Positions 1 through 9,610 of a DNA stretch of 64,000 nucleotides are shown one piece after another. The translations under genes and the position numbers were made by a program. The number at the start of each line of letters is the position of its first letter. Within the stretch, counting starts at the first letter, position 1. The stretch is from Paucibacter sp. KCTC 42545 (GTDB taxonomy: Bacteria; Pseudomonadota; Gammaproteobacteria; Burkholderiales; Burkholderiaceae_C): positions 1,984,001-2,048,000 of the forward strand of contig NZ_CP013692.1 of the NCBI RefSeq assembly GCF_001477625.1, written 5' to 3'. The notes beneath the pieces are model-generated. The model was not told the DNA's origin. It ran no database searches and saw nothing but the letters and a program-made list of their open reading frames with translations.

Positions 1-879
1 GACAAAATCCAACACGCCCGCCGCCGTAGCCATTTGCATCAATTCCTGCTCATGGGCTGAGCCGCGAAAGCGTAGGCGCAATTGTGTGGAGTTCAACTGC
101 CCACTAGCAGCCAAATATGCCAGCGCGGCGAACAAGGGTCGCGGATCCCGCTCCCATGGGTAGACAATGCCACTGTGCAGCAAGATCAAAGGAGCTGCAG
201 GTTTGACGCCCCCCACGGTACTCACCAAATGTGCCGCAGGTACGAGTTTCTTTTCTGCGGCCAAAAAACTCGCCTCGTCGTACCCGTTTTCTAACAAGGA
301 AATATCGTCTGCCCGTTTTGGATATCTTTGGCGGTAATAGGCCAATGCGCCTGGCGTGGTGAATGTGCAATGGCGAGCCTGATCAAAAACAGTTTGCTCC
401 ACCCGACGGTATGCGGCCCAGGCCTCCGGGTCGGTGGGATACCCATCCTGCGCCATCGGATCACGAAAATCGGCCACCCAGGGCAAGCCGGATTTGCGCT
501 GCAAATCCGCCGCAATCAAATGCGCCGTCGCAATCGGGAACGTGGACCAGATCAGGTCAGGTTGATAGCGCTTGATCATCTGCAGGCCTTGGCGCACCGC
601 ATCAAAGCGCCAACTCAGCCAGCGATCGGGGCGCGCCATCCAGCCAGGGTAGCGGCCAAAAATTGATAGCTGCCGCGCTGTATCCAGGGCAAAAGCACGC
701 TGGACCACCAAGTCGGGGGGGATCTCAGAGAGCAAATCCGCGCTGGTACTGGGGTAGGCTCTTGGGTTGGCGCTCAGGACCAGAGGCTGCCAGCCCAGCG
801 CAGGCAAATGCTGGGCGAAGCGCAAAGTTCTTTGGATGCCGCTGCTGCCCGCCAGAGGCGGGAAATGGTAGGCAATCAT
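1..879 (-). CDS. Glycosyltransferase family 4, N-terminal part (cut by window edge)
   Basis: The reading frame stays open to base 1, so only the first 293 codons are present. The protein starts MIAYHFPPLAGSSG, a glycine-rich nucleotide-sugar transferase opening typical of GT-B enzymes that move a sugar onto a lipid-linked glycan at the inner face of the membrane. The visible part contains WVADFRDP, and later LLHSGIVYPWERDP, where the C-terminal donor-binding domain begins. A TTG at 897 is a possible earlier start (adds NRRVL before the ATG). It is divergent from the asparagine-synthase-like gene at 1085 and sits at the edge of the exosortase A locus, so a role in building the same exopolysaccharide is likely. 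The donor and acceptor sugars cannot be read from sequence. Confidence 0.85.
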   Translation of the reverse strand, partial: MIAYHFPPLAGSSGIQRTLRFAQHLPALGWQPLVLSANPRAYPSTSADLLSEIPPDLVVQRAFALDTARQLSIFGRYPGWMARPDRWLSWRFDAVRQGLQMIKRYQPDLIWSTFPIATAHLIAADLQRKSGLPWVADFRDPMAQDGYPTDPEAWAAYRRVEQTVFDQARHCTFTTPGALAYYRQRYPKRADDISLLENGYDEASFLAAEKKLVPAAHLVSTVGGVKPAAPLILLHSGIVYPWERDPRPLFAALAYLAASGQLNSTQLRLRFRGSAHEQELMQMATAAGVLDFV

Positions 880-1052
880 GAGAACTCGACGATTCAATGG
901 GGCTCCGGGGAAAATCTGAAGCTGATGATACTTGAGCGAAACCCTGAATTCGCCCCCGTAAAGAAAGGGCAATCAAGTGATGCCTCGCTCATATCGCGGC
1001 AACGGCCATCGGTTATATTCGCTCGGCATTTCCGATACTGCGCCACCTGTGT

Positions 1053-1069
1053 AAAAACTCCCAGTTTTT
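1053..1069. repeat. Short inverted repeat in divergent promoter region
   Basis: A 7-bp perfect inverted repeat, AAAAACT and AGTTTTT, separated by CCC, lies 15 bases before the asparagine-synthase-like start codon in the 205-base divergent intergenic region. It could be an operator or a small leader hairpin. No convincing -35/-10 pair was recognised beside it. Confidence 0.35.
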
Positions 1070-1084
1070 TGATAAAGAACGCAA

Positions 1085-2752
1085 ATGACAGCACTTTCCC
1101 GCGCATTGTTGACCGGCAACCCACGTTTCAGTGCTGCGAAACAGCCACAGGTGCAGGGCACCCAGAGCCTAGAAGCCGCGTGGCGACAGGCTTTTGCCAA
1201 CGCAGGCCCAGCGCAGGTACTGGCTGGCATTGAAGGCAGTTTTGCTCTCGGCATGGATCTTGACGACGGCCGGACGGTGCTGGCGGTGGATCGCTTTGCC
1301 ATCGAAACCCTGTGCTACCGGGTAGTTGGCAATGAGTTGCGTTTTGCCAGCCGGGCCGACGAGTTGGCCAGCGGCGCCGAAATCGATCCGCAGGCGATTT
1401 ACGACTACCTCTACTTCCACGTCATCCCGGCGCCGCGCACCATATTCAAAGATGTTTTCCGCTTGCCCGCCGGCCACTTCGCGGTTTTCTCACAAGGCGA
1501 GCTCAGCGTTCAGCCCTTCTGGACCGCCGATTTTCAGCCTCTCAGCAAGCCGGATTTCGGCACGCTCAAGTCCGAGTTTTTGCAGACCCTGGCTGATTCG
1601 GTGCTGTCCCAGTTGGATGGCGGCAAAGCGGCGTGCTTTTTGAGTGGCGGCACCGACAGTTCCACCATCGCCGGCATGTTGGCACGCGTCAGCGGCAAAA
1701 AGCCCGCCAGCTATTCCATCGGTTTTGAGGCCGAGGGCTATGACGAGATGGAATATGCCCGTCTGGCCGCCAAACATTTCAACACCGAACACCACGAGTA
1801 CTACGTCACGCCCAAAGACCTGGTGCAGAGCATTCCCTTGGTGGCGGGTTTCTACGACCAGCCCTTTGGCAACTCCTCTGCCCTGCCCGCTTATTACTGC
1901 GCCATGATGGCCAAGCAAGACGGCGTCACCAAGATTTTGGCAGGTGACGGCGGCGATGAGCTATTCGGGGGCAATACCCGCTATGCCAAGCAAAAAGTTT
2001 TCGGCGTCTACGATGACATTCCCCAAGGCCTGCGGACGGCGCTTGTCGACCCGCTGCTCCTGAACCGCGCGGCCGAAGCCACGCCGCTCTTGCGCAAGGC
2101 GAGCAGCTATGTGCGCCAGGCCAAGGTCCCAATGCCTGGCCGCTTTCAAACCTACAACCTGCTGGAACGTCTGGGGGTCGCCGAGGTTCTATCACCAGCC
2201 TTCCTCCAGTCGGTCGATCAAGCTAGCCCGCATGACCAGCAGGCCCAGGTCTGGGCGGAGCCCAAAGCCGATCATCTGGTGGACCGCATGTTGGCCTTCG
2301 ATTGGCGTTACACCCTTGCTGAAGCCGACCTACCCAAGGTTCGCTGCACCACCCAGTTGGCCGGCTTGAAGGTGGGCTTCCCCATGCTGGACGGCCGCAT
2401 GCTGGCCATCGCGCTCAAGCTGCCACCGCAGTACAAGCTCAAAGGCTTGAAGCTGCGCTGGTTCTTCAAGGAAGCCCTGCGCGGATTCCTGCCGGATGAA
2501 ATCATCACCAAGAAGAAGCAAGGCTTTGGTCTGCCCTTCGGCGTCTGGTCCACCCGCAATGCAGAACTGAAGGGTTTGGCGGCGAGCTCGGTGGAAAGCT
2601 TGGTGGCGCGAGGCTTAGTCAACAATACCTTTGTGCGCCAATTGCTGGATCAGCGCCTGGCCGAGCACCCGGGCTATTACGGCGAAATGCTGTGGATCTT
2701 GATGATGCTTGAGCAGTGGCTCCAGCAGCACGCGCCTAGCTACAAGATTTAA
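1085..2752 (+). CDS. Asparagine synthase-like protein with degenerate glutaminase domain
   Basis: A 555-residue member of the asparagine synthase family. The C-terminal half has the ATP pyrophosphatase loop SGGTDSS (residues 187-193) and the conserved AGDGGDELFGGN segment, so an adenylating amidation chemistry is plausible. The N-terminal half matches only part of the class II glutamine amidotransferase fold: it begins MTALSRALL, has no cysteine at position 2, and puts the PP-loop about 80 residues earlier than in the full-length homologue encoded at 7455-9404. It therefore probably cannot hydrolyse glutamine and would use free ammonia or only bind nucleotide. Genes of this family recur in exosortase A loci, where they are thought to amidate sugar carboxylates, but the substrate is unproven. 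It is the only plus-strand gene in this part of the locus. Confidence 0.8.
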   Translation: MTALSRALLTGNPRFSAAKQPQVQGTQSLEAAWRQAFANAGPAQVLAGIEGSFALGMDLDDGRTVLAVDRFAIETLCYRVVGNELRFASRADELASGAEIDPQAIYDYLYFHVIPAPRTIFKDVFRLPAGHFAVFSQGELSVQPFWTADFQPLSKPDFGTLKSEFLQTLADSVLSQLDGGKAACFLSGGTDSSTIAGMLARVSGKKPASYSIGFEAEGYDEMEYARLAAKHFNTEHHEYYVTPKDLVQSIPLVAGFYDQPFGNSSALPAYYCAMMAKQDGVTKILAGDGGDELFGGNTRYAKQKVFGVYDDIPQGLRTALVDPLLLNRAAEATPLLRKASSYVRQAKVPMPGRFQTYNLLERLGVAEVLSPAFLQSVDQASPHDQQAQVWAEPKADHLVDRMLAFDWRYTLAEADLPKVRCTTQLAGLKVGFPMLDGRMLAIALKLPPQYKLKGLKLRWFFKEALRGFLPDEIITKKKQGFGLPFGVWSTRNAELKGLAASSVESLVARGLVNNTFVRQLLDQRLAEHPGYYGEMLWILMMLEQWLQQHAPSYKI

Positions 2753-2774
2753 ACAGATCGGGCCTGCCGCCCTA

Positions 2775-3716
2775 TCAGGCCAGCAAGTTGCGCATCAAGC
2801 GCAGACCAAATGCGCCTTTGCTGCTGTCCCAGGGCGTGAATCGCTGAAGCTGCAAAGGGTCTGCCCCGGGGCCTGAAGCGCCCCAGGTGGTGGACACCGC
2901 GGTCTTGAAGCCCAGATCACGCACCATGTCCACATGCTCGGGCAAATAGTCCCGGCCGGGCTTGCCATTCGGGTAGGCGAACAGGCTGCAATCCTGTGCC
3001 AGCAAATCCTCCAAATAGGCTTTGCTGTCGTGGATTTCCTGCCGAGCAATCTGAGACTCAGTTCTCGCCAAAATCGGATGTGAAACAGTGTGCGCGCCGA
3101 TCTGCATACCCGCATCCCGCAAGCGTCGCACGCCGTCCGGCCCCATCATCAGTTGCTCTTCTAAGCGCGCGCCGCTGCGTTCGAGCAAATCTTCCGAGGC
3201 CGCCAAACGCTCGGCAATGGGCAGGTATTTGATCTTGCCAATGATGGCGTCGATGGCCGTGCGGCGCGTTGCTGCATCTCCCATGGCATAACTGCCATGC
3301 GCACCGAAGTCCAACTCGGGTTGGCGGCAATGACGAACGGATTCAATCACCGTGTCATTCCACATGCGACCACCTTGCAAAAAACCGGTCGCAATGAAGA
3401 AGGTCGCAGGCAATCCGTGCTTTTGCAGAATAGGCAAGGCGACCTGGTGGTTGTCGGCGTAGCCGTCGTCGAAGGTGATACAGCACGCCCGCGCCGGCAG
3501 CCGCCCTTCTGCCAACATCTGCCCCGCCTGATCCAGAGGCAGCACCTCAAACCACTGCTTCAGCCAAGCGCAGATCTGATCAAAGCGCTGCGCATGAACG
3601 TCGTCGGGGAAGATCTCATCCGGCCTAGGCAATACGCGATGAAAAATCAGAATCGACAAGCGACCACGCGCCGCGGTTGCGGAAAGAAGTTGAAAACCCA
3701 GACGCATGAAATCCAT
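2775..3716 (-). CDS. Polysaccharide deacetylase (carbohydrate esterase family 4)
   Basis: A 313-residue NodB-like deacetylase. The metal-binding and catalytic motif TFDDGYAD is near residue 100 and the second metal motif HTVSHP near residue 205, both intact. The enzyme would remove acetyl groups from N-acetylated sugars of the exopolysaccharide or its lipid-linked precursor. No clear signal peptide is visible; the N-terminus (MDFMRLGFQLLSATAARGR) is only mildly hydrophobic. It is the last gene of the long minus-strand operon, 39 bases beyond the O-ligase-like gene. It is distinct from the second deacetylase of the locus (13579-14469), which has the DVEDYFQV form of the motif. Confidence 0.9.
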   Translation of the reverse strand: MDFMRLGFQLLSATAARGRLSILIFHRVLPRPDEIFPDDVHAQRFDQICAWLKQWFEVLPLDQAGQMLAEGRLPARACCITFDDGYADNHQVALPILQKHGLPATFFIATGFLQGGRMWNDTVIESVRHCRQPELDFGAHGSYAMGDAATRRTAIDAIIGKIKYLPIAERLAASEDLLERSGARLEEQLMMGPDGVRRLRDAGMQIGAHTVSHPILARTESQIARQEIHDSKAYLEDLLAQDCSLFAYPNGKPGRDYLPEHVDMVRDLGFKTAVSTTWGASGPGADPLQLQRFTPWDSSKGAFGLRLMRNLLA

Positions 3717-3755
3717 AGACGAGCGGAAAAGTAGTAGTCCTGGCGCTAGCAGGGT

Positions 3756-5042
3756 TCAAGCAGACGCAGAGGGATTCAAACCGAGTTTGGCAGCAGGCGA
3801 ATCCTCTTTGGCTTTGCCATCCATCAGCCGGCAAGCCAGCACGACCAGAATCAAGATGTTGTAGGGCAAGTCGTAGTAGGAAAGACTCAGGAACGCACCA
3901 CCAACGAAGTAGCCGACCAAACTCACCTGGCACATGGCCCCCAAGTCGGACATCCATTTATCTTCAGCTGAACTACTTTGATTGCGGTAAAGCCGGCCTG
4001 CCGAGCGCCAAACAAAAAACCAGAGCAACAAGAAGAGAAAAAGTCCGACAAAGCCATGCTCACCCAACACCATGAAATAGATGCTGTGCGCCGCATGCAC
4101 ATCATTGGGATCAGGCGCATACAAGGCGAACAGGGAGGCTGAGCTCACCATAAAGCCCCCGCCAAAGAAATTGTGCGAGGCCAGGTTGAAGGCCATCCAC
4201 CAAGCGTTGATGCGCCCCCCGGCGGAAGTGTCTTGGTCGTAGGTCTTGATGGTTGACATACGTTCGGTCCAGCTATCGGGCATAAAAATGATCAAGGCCA
4301 CCCCGAGAACCAGCAACACCAAGCCCATTTCCAGTTTGTGCTTGCCCCGCCACCACATCACCAGGGTCATCGCCGCGATCGCTAACAGGGCACCCCGCGA
4401 CTGACTGCCCAAGGCAGAAGCTGCACATAAAACCATGGCGGCGCTGAACCCACGACTCGCCCACTTCGCCGAGGCTGGCAATTGCATCTGCAGAAAGCGA
4501 ATCAATGGAATCACCATAATCAGGGCCAGGGCAATCTCGTTATTGCCCTCGATATAGCTGCCCTCCGGCCCCCAGACGCGATAGCTGCCCCCCGTGGCAA
4601 AAGTAAAGATGCCACCCTTCACACCGTAAAAACCGATAGACGCCACCAGGGTCCAAGTGAGAGCCATGATGTGCTTTTTGTTGTAGAGCACCAGCATGGC
4701 CACCAAGATCATGAAGTCGATCTTCATGACCCGGCTCCAGAGAACAAAACTGCGATCAAAGTAGACCGAAAACGGCAAGGTGATGCACATCCACAGCATG
4801 AATAGCATCAAAACACCGGACTCTCGGCTGACAAAGTAAGAAATCTTGTCCTTGGTGAGTAGGATGCCGAGCAAGGTTGAGCCAGCCATCGCGGCCGCTA
4901 CTGGCAATTCACTCAAGCGCCAGCTGAAGGAATGTGGATTCATGATGCTGATCCAAGTCCATCCGATGATGCCGATCCAAGGGTGTCTGAACCCTTTGAA
5001 CATCAGCCATAGCAAAACACTGGCAAGAACCAGATCACGCAT
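3756..5042 (-). CDS. O-antigen ligase/polymerase-like membrane protein of the exosortase A system
   Basis: A 428-residue polytopic membrane protein with about ten hydrophobic segments and a long periplasmic loop in the second half, the layout of Wzy/WaaL proteins. It resembles the putative O-glycosylation ligase family found only with exosortase A. The expected role is joining undecaprenyl-linked glycan either into a polymer or onto a protein acceptor in the periplasm. The HSIYFMVLGEHGFVG segment near residue 310 matches the conserved motif region of the family. Its start overlaps the stop of the upstream glycosyltransferase by 8 bases, indicating coupled translation. Confidence 0.85.
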   Translation of the reverse strand: MRDLVLASVLLWLMFKGFRHPWIGIIGWTWISIMNPHSFSWRLSELPVAAAMAGSTLLGILLTKDKISYFVSRESGVLMLFMLWMCITLPFSVYFDRSFVLWSRVMKIDFMILVAMLVLYNKKHIMALTWTLVASIGFYGVKGGIFTFATGGSYRVWGPEGSYIEGNNEIALALIMVIPLIRFLQMQLPASAKWASRGFSAAMVLCAASALGSQSRGALLAIAAMTLVMWWRGKHKLEMGLVLLVLGVALIIFMPDSWTERMSTIKTYDQDTSAGGRINAWWMAFNLASHNFFGGGFMVSSASLFALYAPDPNDVHAAHSIYFMVLGEHGFVGLFLFLLLWFFVWRSAGRLYRNQSSSAEDKWMSDLGAMCQVSLVGYFVGGAFLSLSYYDLPYNILILVVLACRLMDGKAKEDSPAAKLGLNPSASA

Positions 5043-6261
5043 CGCAAGCCTCAGACTGCATCGGCTTGCTCAGTTTGCTGAATAGGTCCAGCTGAGCCTG
5101 AGTGGTAGCGGCCCAGCTAAAGCCTTCGGCGAATCGGCGCACCTGGTTGCGATCAGGCATGGCGGCCAACAACTGCTCGAGCTCACCTGCAAAGGCAAGG
5201 CCTGTGCGTTCTTTCACCAGCCGCCCGGCTACCGGGTCCGAAACCACCTCGGGCGTACCCCAGATATCAGTGGCGACCACCGGGGTGCCGCAGGCCATGG
5301 ACTCCAACAAAACGTTCGCCCAGCCCTCACGACTGGAGGCCAATATGAAGATATCGGCCGCGCTATACCAACGGTAGAGTTCGGCATTCGGCTGGGCACC
5401 GGGCATGCTCAGATGCTGGGCCACACCCAGCTTTTCGGCCAACTCCTGCAGACTTTTGCGCTCCGGGCCCTCGCCAACGATCACCAGCCTCGCATTGGGA
5501 TAACGCGGCAACAGATGGGCCAGTGCCTCAATGGCCAGGTGGTGGCCTTTGCGCTCGATCAGATACCCAACCGACATCAGCAAGGGTGAGCCCTGCAGGC
5601 TCAGTTCCTCGCGGACTTGGGCCGGAGGCGACGGCCGGAAGCGTTGCAGATCCACGCCATTGCGCATCACGTGCAGGCGCTCCTCGGGGATATTCCAGCC
5701 GCGCAAAACATCGACCAGGGCCGAGCAGACGCCGATAGAGGCCTGCGCCGTGCGCGCCGCCCACTGGATCATCTTGCGCGGCAAGGTGTATTCGGGGATC
5801 AGGTTCAAATCGGTGCCGCGGGCGGTGATCGTCAGCGGCTTCTTGAAATGCCGGGCCAGCATGGCGGCAGCCACGCCATCGGGGTAGTAGTAGTGCGCAT
5901 CGATGACATCGAAGTCAAAGCCTTCATCCAACAACTGCTGGACCGCCGCCTTGGCGCCAAGATAGAGTCCCAAGGGCGCTAGATTCATGCCGATCTTGGG
6001 CAGCAGGCCGTAGCGCGGATGCAGGGCCTCGATGCCGTTGCGATGCTCACGCGCCGGGGTCTTGGCCATCAGGGCGTACTCGCCATAGCGCGCGTCGGTG
6101 GAGGGGAACCATGGCACGGGCGCCACCACGCGGGACTCGATCTGGCCGCTGGCAATCAGCTCGCGCAAACGGGTTTCGACAAAGATGCCATGGCCCGGCC
6201 GCACGCTGCTGGGATAGAGCGTGGAGAAGGTCAGAACACGCAGTTTTCTGGGCGAGGTCAC
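5035..6261 (-). CDS. Glycosyltransferase family 4
   Basis: A GT-B glycosyltransferase of about 408 residues. It starts VTSPRKLRVLTFSTLYPSS, has the central VMRNGVDLQRF segment and the C-terminal EGWANVLLESMACGTPVVAT donor-phosphate motif with the E-x7-E pattern of family 4. I chose the GTG at 6261, which lies just after the upstream stop at 6272; an ATG at 6330 would overlap the upstream gene by 59 bases and add residues unlike the family. It would transfer one sugar of the exopolysaccharide repeat in the cytoplasm. Donor specificity is unknown. Confidence 0.85.
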   Translation of the reverse strand: MTSPRKLRVLTFSTLYPSSVRPGHGIFVETRLRELIASGQIESRVVAPVPWFPSTDARYGEYALMAKTPAREHRNGIEALHPRYGLLPKIGMNLAPLGLYLGAKAAVQQLLDEGFDFDVIDAHYYYPDGVAAAMLARHFKKPLTITARGTDLNLIPEYTLPRKMIQWAARTAQASIGVCSALVDVLRGWNIPEERLHVMRNGVDLQRFRPSPPAQVREELSLQGSPLLMSVGYLIERKGHHLAIEALAHLLPRYPNARLVIVGEGPERKSLQELAEKLGVAQHLSMPGAQPNAELYRWYSAADIFILASSREGWANVLLESMACGTPVVATDIWGTPEVVSDPVAGRLVKERTGLAFAGELEQLLAAMPDRNQVRRFAEGFSWAATTQAQLDLFSKLSKPMQSEACDA

Positions 6262-6271
6262 GGCAGCAAGC

Positions 6272-7447
6272 TCACTTCTTCTTGTTTTTGTTTTGCAGAC
6301 TTTGAAACAAGCCCAGCACGCGGGCCGCATGCTGCACCCAGGTCAGCTGCTTGGTGGCGATCACACTGACAGCAGCCGCTGCCACCCGCTCGCGCAGGCT
6401 AGCGTCTTCACATAGTTGATCCAGGGCTTTCTCGATGCCATTGGCGTCCAGCGGGTCGTAGAGCACTGCATCGACACCGGCCGTCAGAATCTCGTGGTGA
6501 TTGGGCTGGTCGGGTGCCACGATGGCCTTGCCCAGGGCCAAGTACTCGAACAAGCACAGGGGCGAGGCATAGGGCACTAGGGCAGTTTGCAACGCAATGT
6601 CAAAAGCCATCGACAAAGCTGGCACCTGCTCGCGTGGCACCGCGCCAGTAAAGCTAAGTCGCTCGGCAACGCCCAGCTGGCGGGCGCAGGCTTCGATTTC
6701 AGCGCGCGCCGGGCCGTCACCAATCACCATCAGATGCACGGGATAACGCGGCGCCTGCTTGGCCACCCAGGCCATGATGCGGTCCAGCCGGTCCCACTCG
6801 CGCACAAAACCAGTAAAACCCACCACCAACTTGCCCCGCAAGCCCTGACCAGCCTTGGCTTCGTCCTTGCTAGGCAGATGCTGGTAATGCGCCAGATTGA
6901 TGGCATTGGGGATGACGTGGATGCGAGCCGCATCCAGCCCTTTGGCGACCATATAGTCGGCCAGCACCTGGGTCACCGGCAGCAGCAAATCAGCCTGCTT
7001 CCAGACATAAAGCTCGGCCCAATCGGCCAGACGCGGCCAGGACAGGCCGCCGTACTCGCGCCGCTCCACCGCCATCGGCGCATTAACCTCCAAAATCAGC
7101 GGCAGCTTGAAGCGCTTTTTGGCCCAAATGCCGGCCAGCAGATAAAGGTTGTAGCGCTCGTAAATGCCTTCCGGTTGGTGCTGGCGGATGGCCGCGCTCA
7201 GGCGACGAAAGGCTACCCAGGAATAAGCCAGCTCGGCCAACTCGTAGAGCTGGCGCGGCAGCAAGGCCTTGAGCCGCCCCACCCAGCCGGGGCTACCGCC
7301 ACCGGCTTCTGCCGGGCTGTCGGAACCGACAGAGGGCGCGCATTCGATAACCTCGGCACCCAGGGCGCGTAGGCCCAAAATCATCTCGGTGATGTGGGTG
7401 GATTGACCGTCTTTGGAAGCCGTGCGGTGGTGGTAAAGAATCTTCAT
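6272..7447 (-). CDS. Glycosyltransferase family 4
   Basis: A GT-B glycosyltransferase of 391 residues beginning MKILYHHRTASKDGQSTH. It contains VIPNAINLAHY in the linker and the donor-binding ASPLCLFEYLALGKAIVA motif near residue 305. The start at 7447 follows the stop of the amidotransferase gene by 7 bases; a TTG or ATG nine codons upstream would overlap it and is less likely. The C-terminus ends in a lysine/asparagine-rich tail. It is within the minus-strand exosortase A operon and probably adds one sugar to the lipid-linked repeat unit. Confidence 0.85.
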   Translation of the reverse strand: MKILYHHRTASKDGQSTHITEMILGLRALGAEVIECAPSVGSDSPAEAGGGSPGWVGRLKALLPRQLYELAELAYSWVAFRRLSAAIRQHQPEGIYERYNLYLLAGIWAKKRFKLPLILEVNAPMAVERREYGGLSWPRLADWAELYVWKQADLLLPVTQVLADYMVAKGLDAARIHVIPNAINLAHYQHLPSKDEAKAGQGLRGKLVVGFTGFVREWDRLDRIMAWVAKQAPRYPVHLMVIGDGPARAEIEACARQLGVAERLSFTGAVPREQVPALSMAFDIALQTALVPYASPLCLFEYLALGKAIVAPDQPNHHEILTAGVDAVLYDPLDANGIEKALDQLCEDASLRERVAAAAVSVIATKQLTWVQHAARVLGLFQSLQNKNKKK

Positions 7448-7454
7448 CCTGCGC

Positions 7455-9404
7455 TCAGACCCCAACCATCTCATTCACTGGCGCGGCCTTGGGAAGACCG
7501 CTGGCGGCGCTGCCGGCCATCACATTGCGCAGGAAGGCGTCATACATCAGCAAACTCCACAAGGGCGTGCTGTGATCGCGCGAGCCGCCCTCGTGCTGCT
7601 CGACCATCTGCGCGATCGTCGCTTGATCGAACATGCCGGATTCAGCCAGCGGCCCAGACAGCAAGGCCTCGCGCACCCGCTGGCGCAAGGGTCCACGGAA
7701 CCAGCGCGCCAGGGGCACGGCAAAGCCCATCTTGGGGCGATACATGATGTCGTTAGGCAGATAGGGTTCCATCGCCTTCTTCAGCAGGAACTTGCTCTCG
7801 CCATTGCGGATCTTCAGCGAGGAAGGCAAGGTGCCCAGCCATTCGACGATCTCGTGATCCATCAAGGGCTCGCGCACCTCCAGCGAATGGGCCATGCTGG
7901 CGCGGTCCACCTTGGTGTTGATATCGCCGACCAAATAGGTCTGGGTGTCGATGTACTGAATCAAAGCCAGCGGGTCGTCGGTTCCGGCATTGGCCGCGTG
8001 GCGGGTGAAGACCTCGCGGGCGGTGTAGCCGCCCAGCTCGGCCTTGAAGGACTTGCTGTAAAGCCGTGAGCGATCCGCATCGCGCAGCAAGCTCATACTA
8101 TGGAAATAGGCTTGCACCGAATCGCGCGCCAGGGCTTCGAACGTGGTCTTGGCGCGGAAGACGCGCGGTGCCCAGTCGGCTTTTGGGTAAAGCTGACCCA
8201 GGGTGCCAAACAAGGGCCGGCGCAAACCCAATGGCATGGCTGAGCGCATGCGCTCTTCCATCAGATGCAACTTGTAGCGGCGGTAGCCGCCAAAGGTCTC
8301 GTCGCCACCATCGCCCGACAAGGCCACGGTCACATGCTTGCGGGCCAGTTGGCAAACCCGGTAGGTGGGGATGGCTGAGCTGTCGGCATAGGGCTCGTCG
8401 TAGAGCCGCGCCAAGGTATCGATCAGGTCAAAGTCATCGCTCTGCACCGTCTCGACCCGGTGATTGGTGTGATAACGGTCCGCCACCGTCTGCGCGAAGG
8501 CGGCTTCGTTGAAAGCCGGGTCCTCAAAGGCGATGGAACAGGTGTTGACCGGGCCGCTGGACTGCTGAGCCATCATGGCAACGACGGCGCTGGAATCCAC
8601 GCCGCCGGAGAGGAAGGCACCCAGCGGCACCTCGGCAATCATGCGCAGGCGGATGGACTCCTGCAGGCGCCGCGTTAGCTCTTCGCAGGCCTCGGCGTCA
8701 CCAATCTTGGCATCCAGCGAGAAGCGCACATCCCAGAAGCGACGAGGCTCGCCGACGGCCTCACCGCGGCGAATCAGCAAAGTATGGGCCGGCGGCAGCT
8801 TTTTGGCCTGCTTGAAGATGGTGCGCGGTTCGGCCACATAGCCCAGGGCGAAATACTCTTCCACTGCCAGCGGGTCGATGTCGCGGCGCAGGCCGCCGTG
8901 GGCCACCAAAGACTTCAGCTCGGAGCCAAATAGCAGAGTGCCGTCGTCCAGCAAGGCGTAGTAAAAAGGCTTGACGCCCAAGCGGTCGCGCGCCATGAAC
9001 AAGGTCTGCTTGTTGCGGTCCCACAGGGCGAAGGCGAACATGCCGCGAAAGCGCTGCACGCAGTCCACACCCCAGGATTCCCAGGCGTGGACGATGACCT
9101 CGGTATCGCTCTTGGTCTTGAACACATGACCCAGGGCTTGCAATTCAGGAATCAGGCTTTGGTAGTTGTAGATCTCGCCATTGAAGACCACCACCACAGA
9201 CCCGTCCTCGTTGAACAGCGGCTGCTGTCCCGTGGCGATATCAATGATGGACAGGCGGCGGTGGCCAAAACCCAGTCCGGGCTCCAGATGAAGGCTGCCT
9301 TCATCTGGGCCACGGTGATGCTGCGAATCGTTCATTCGCTGCAGCACAGCTGGCGAGATATCCCGAGGGCCGCGCGTATCAAAAATACCGGTAATGCCAC
9401 ACAT
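7455..9404 (-). CDS. Exosortase A-associated amidotransferase (asparagine synthase family)
   Basis: A 649-residue two-domain enzyme. Residue 2 is the class II amidotransferase nucleophile (MCGITGIF), followed by RGPDEG and FNGEIYNY, which bind glutamine. The synthetase domain has the PP-loop SGGVDSS at residues 266-272 and SGDGGDETFGGY further on. This matches the amidotransferase family restricted to XrtA/PEP-CTERM loci. By homology it transfers glutamine nitrogen to an adenylated carboxylate, probably a uronic acid of the polysaccharide rather than aspartate. The start leaves Cys at position 2 after methionine removal, which fixes the N-terminus. Confidence 0.92.
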   Translation of the reverse strand: MCGITGIFDTRGPRDISPAVLQRMNDSQHHRGPDEGSLHLEPGLGFGHRRLSIIDIATGQQPLFNEDGSVVVVFNGEIYNYQSLIPELQALGHVFKTKSDTEVIVHAWESWGVDCVQRFRGMFAFALWDRNKQTLFMARDRLGVKPFYYALLDDGTLLFGSELKSLVAHGGLRRDIDPLAVEEYFALGYVAEPRTIFKQAKKLPPAHTLLIRRGEAVGEPRRFWDVRFSLDAKIGDAEACEELTRRLQESIRLRMIAEVPLGAFLSGGVDSSAVVAMMAQQSSGPVNTCSIAFEDPAFNEAAFAQTVADRYHTNHRVETVQSDDFDLIDTLARLYDEPYADSSAIPTYRVCQLARKHVTVALSGDGGDETFGGYRRYKLHLMEERMRSAMPLGLRRPLFGTLGQLYPKADWAPRVFRAKTTFEALARDSVQAYFHSMSLLRDADRSRLYSKSFKAELGGYTAREVFTRHAANAGTDDPLALIQYIDTQTYLVGDINTKVDRASMAHSLEVREPLMDHEIVEWLGTLPSSLKIRNGESKFLLKKAMEPYLPNDIMYRPKMGFAVPLARWFRGPLRQRVREALLSGPLAESGMFDQATIAQMVEQHEGGSRDHSTPLWSLLMYDAFLRNVMAGSAASGLPKAAPVNEMVGV

Positions 9405-9610
9405 AGTTAAGCTCAGTCCTAATTGGGGTACTCAAGGCCGTTTGCGGCTTAGCGTCGGGGACCAAATACTGGCCAAGCCCGCATCATGAGTTCATGCTGC
9501 ATTGTGCTTTGGCCTGCAGGCGATCCAGGCCACGATCATCCCGCGTTCAGGGTGCCGAACCACGCACATCCAAGCAAACGCCACATCCTCGGGCTTGACG
9601 CGGCCTGAGC

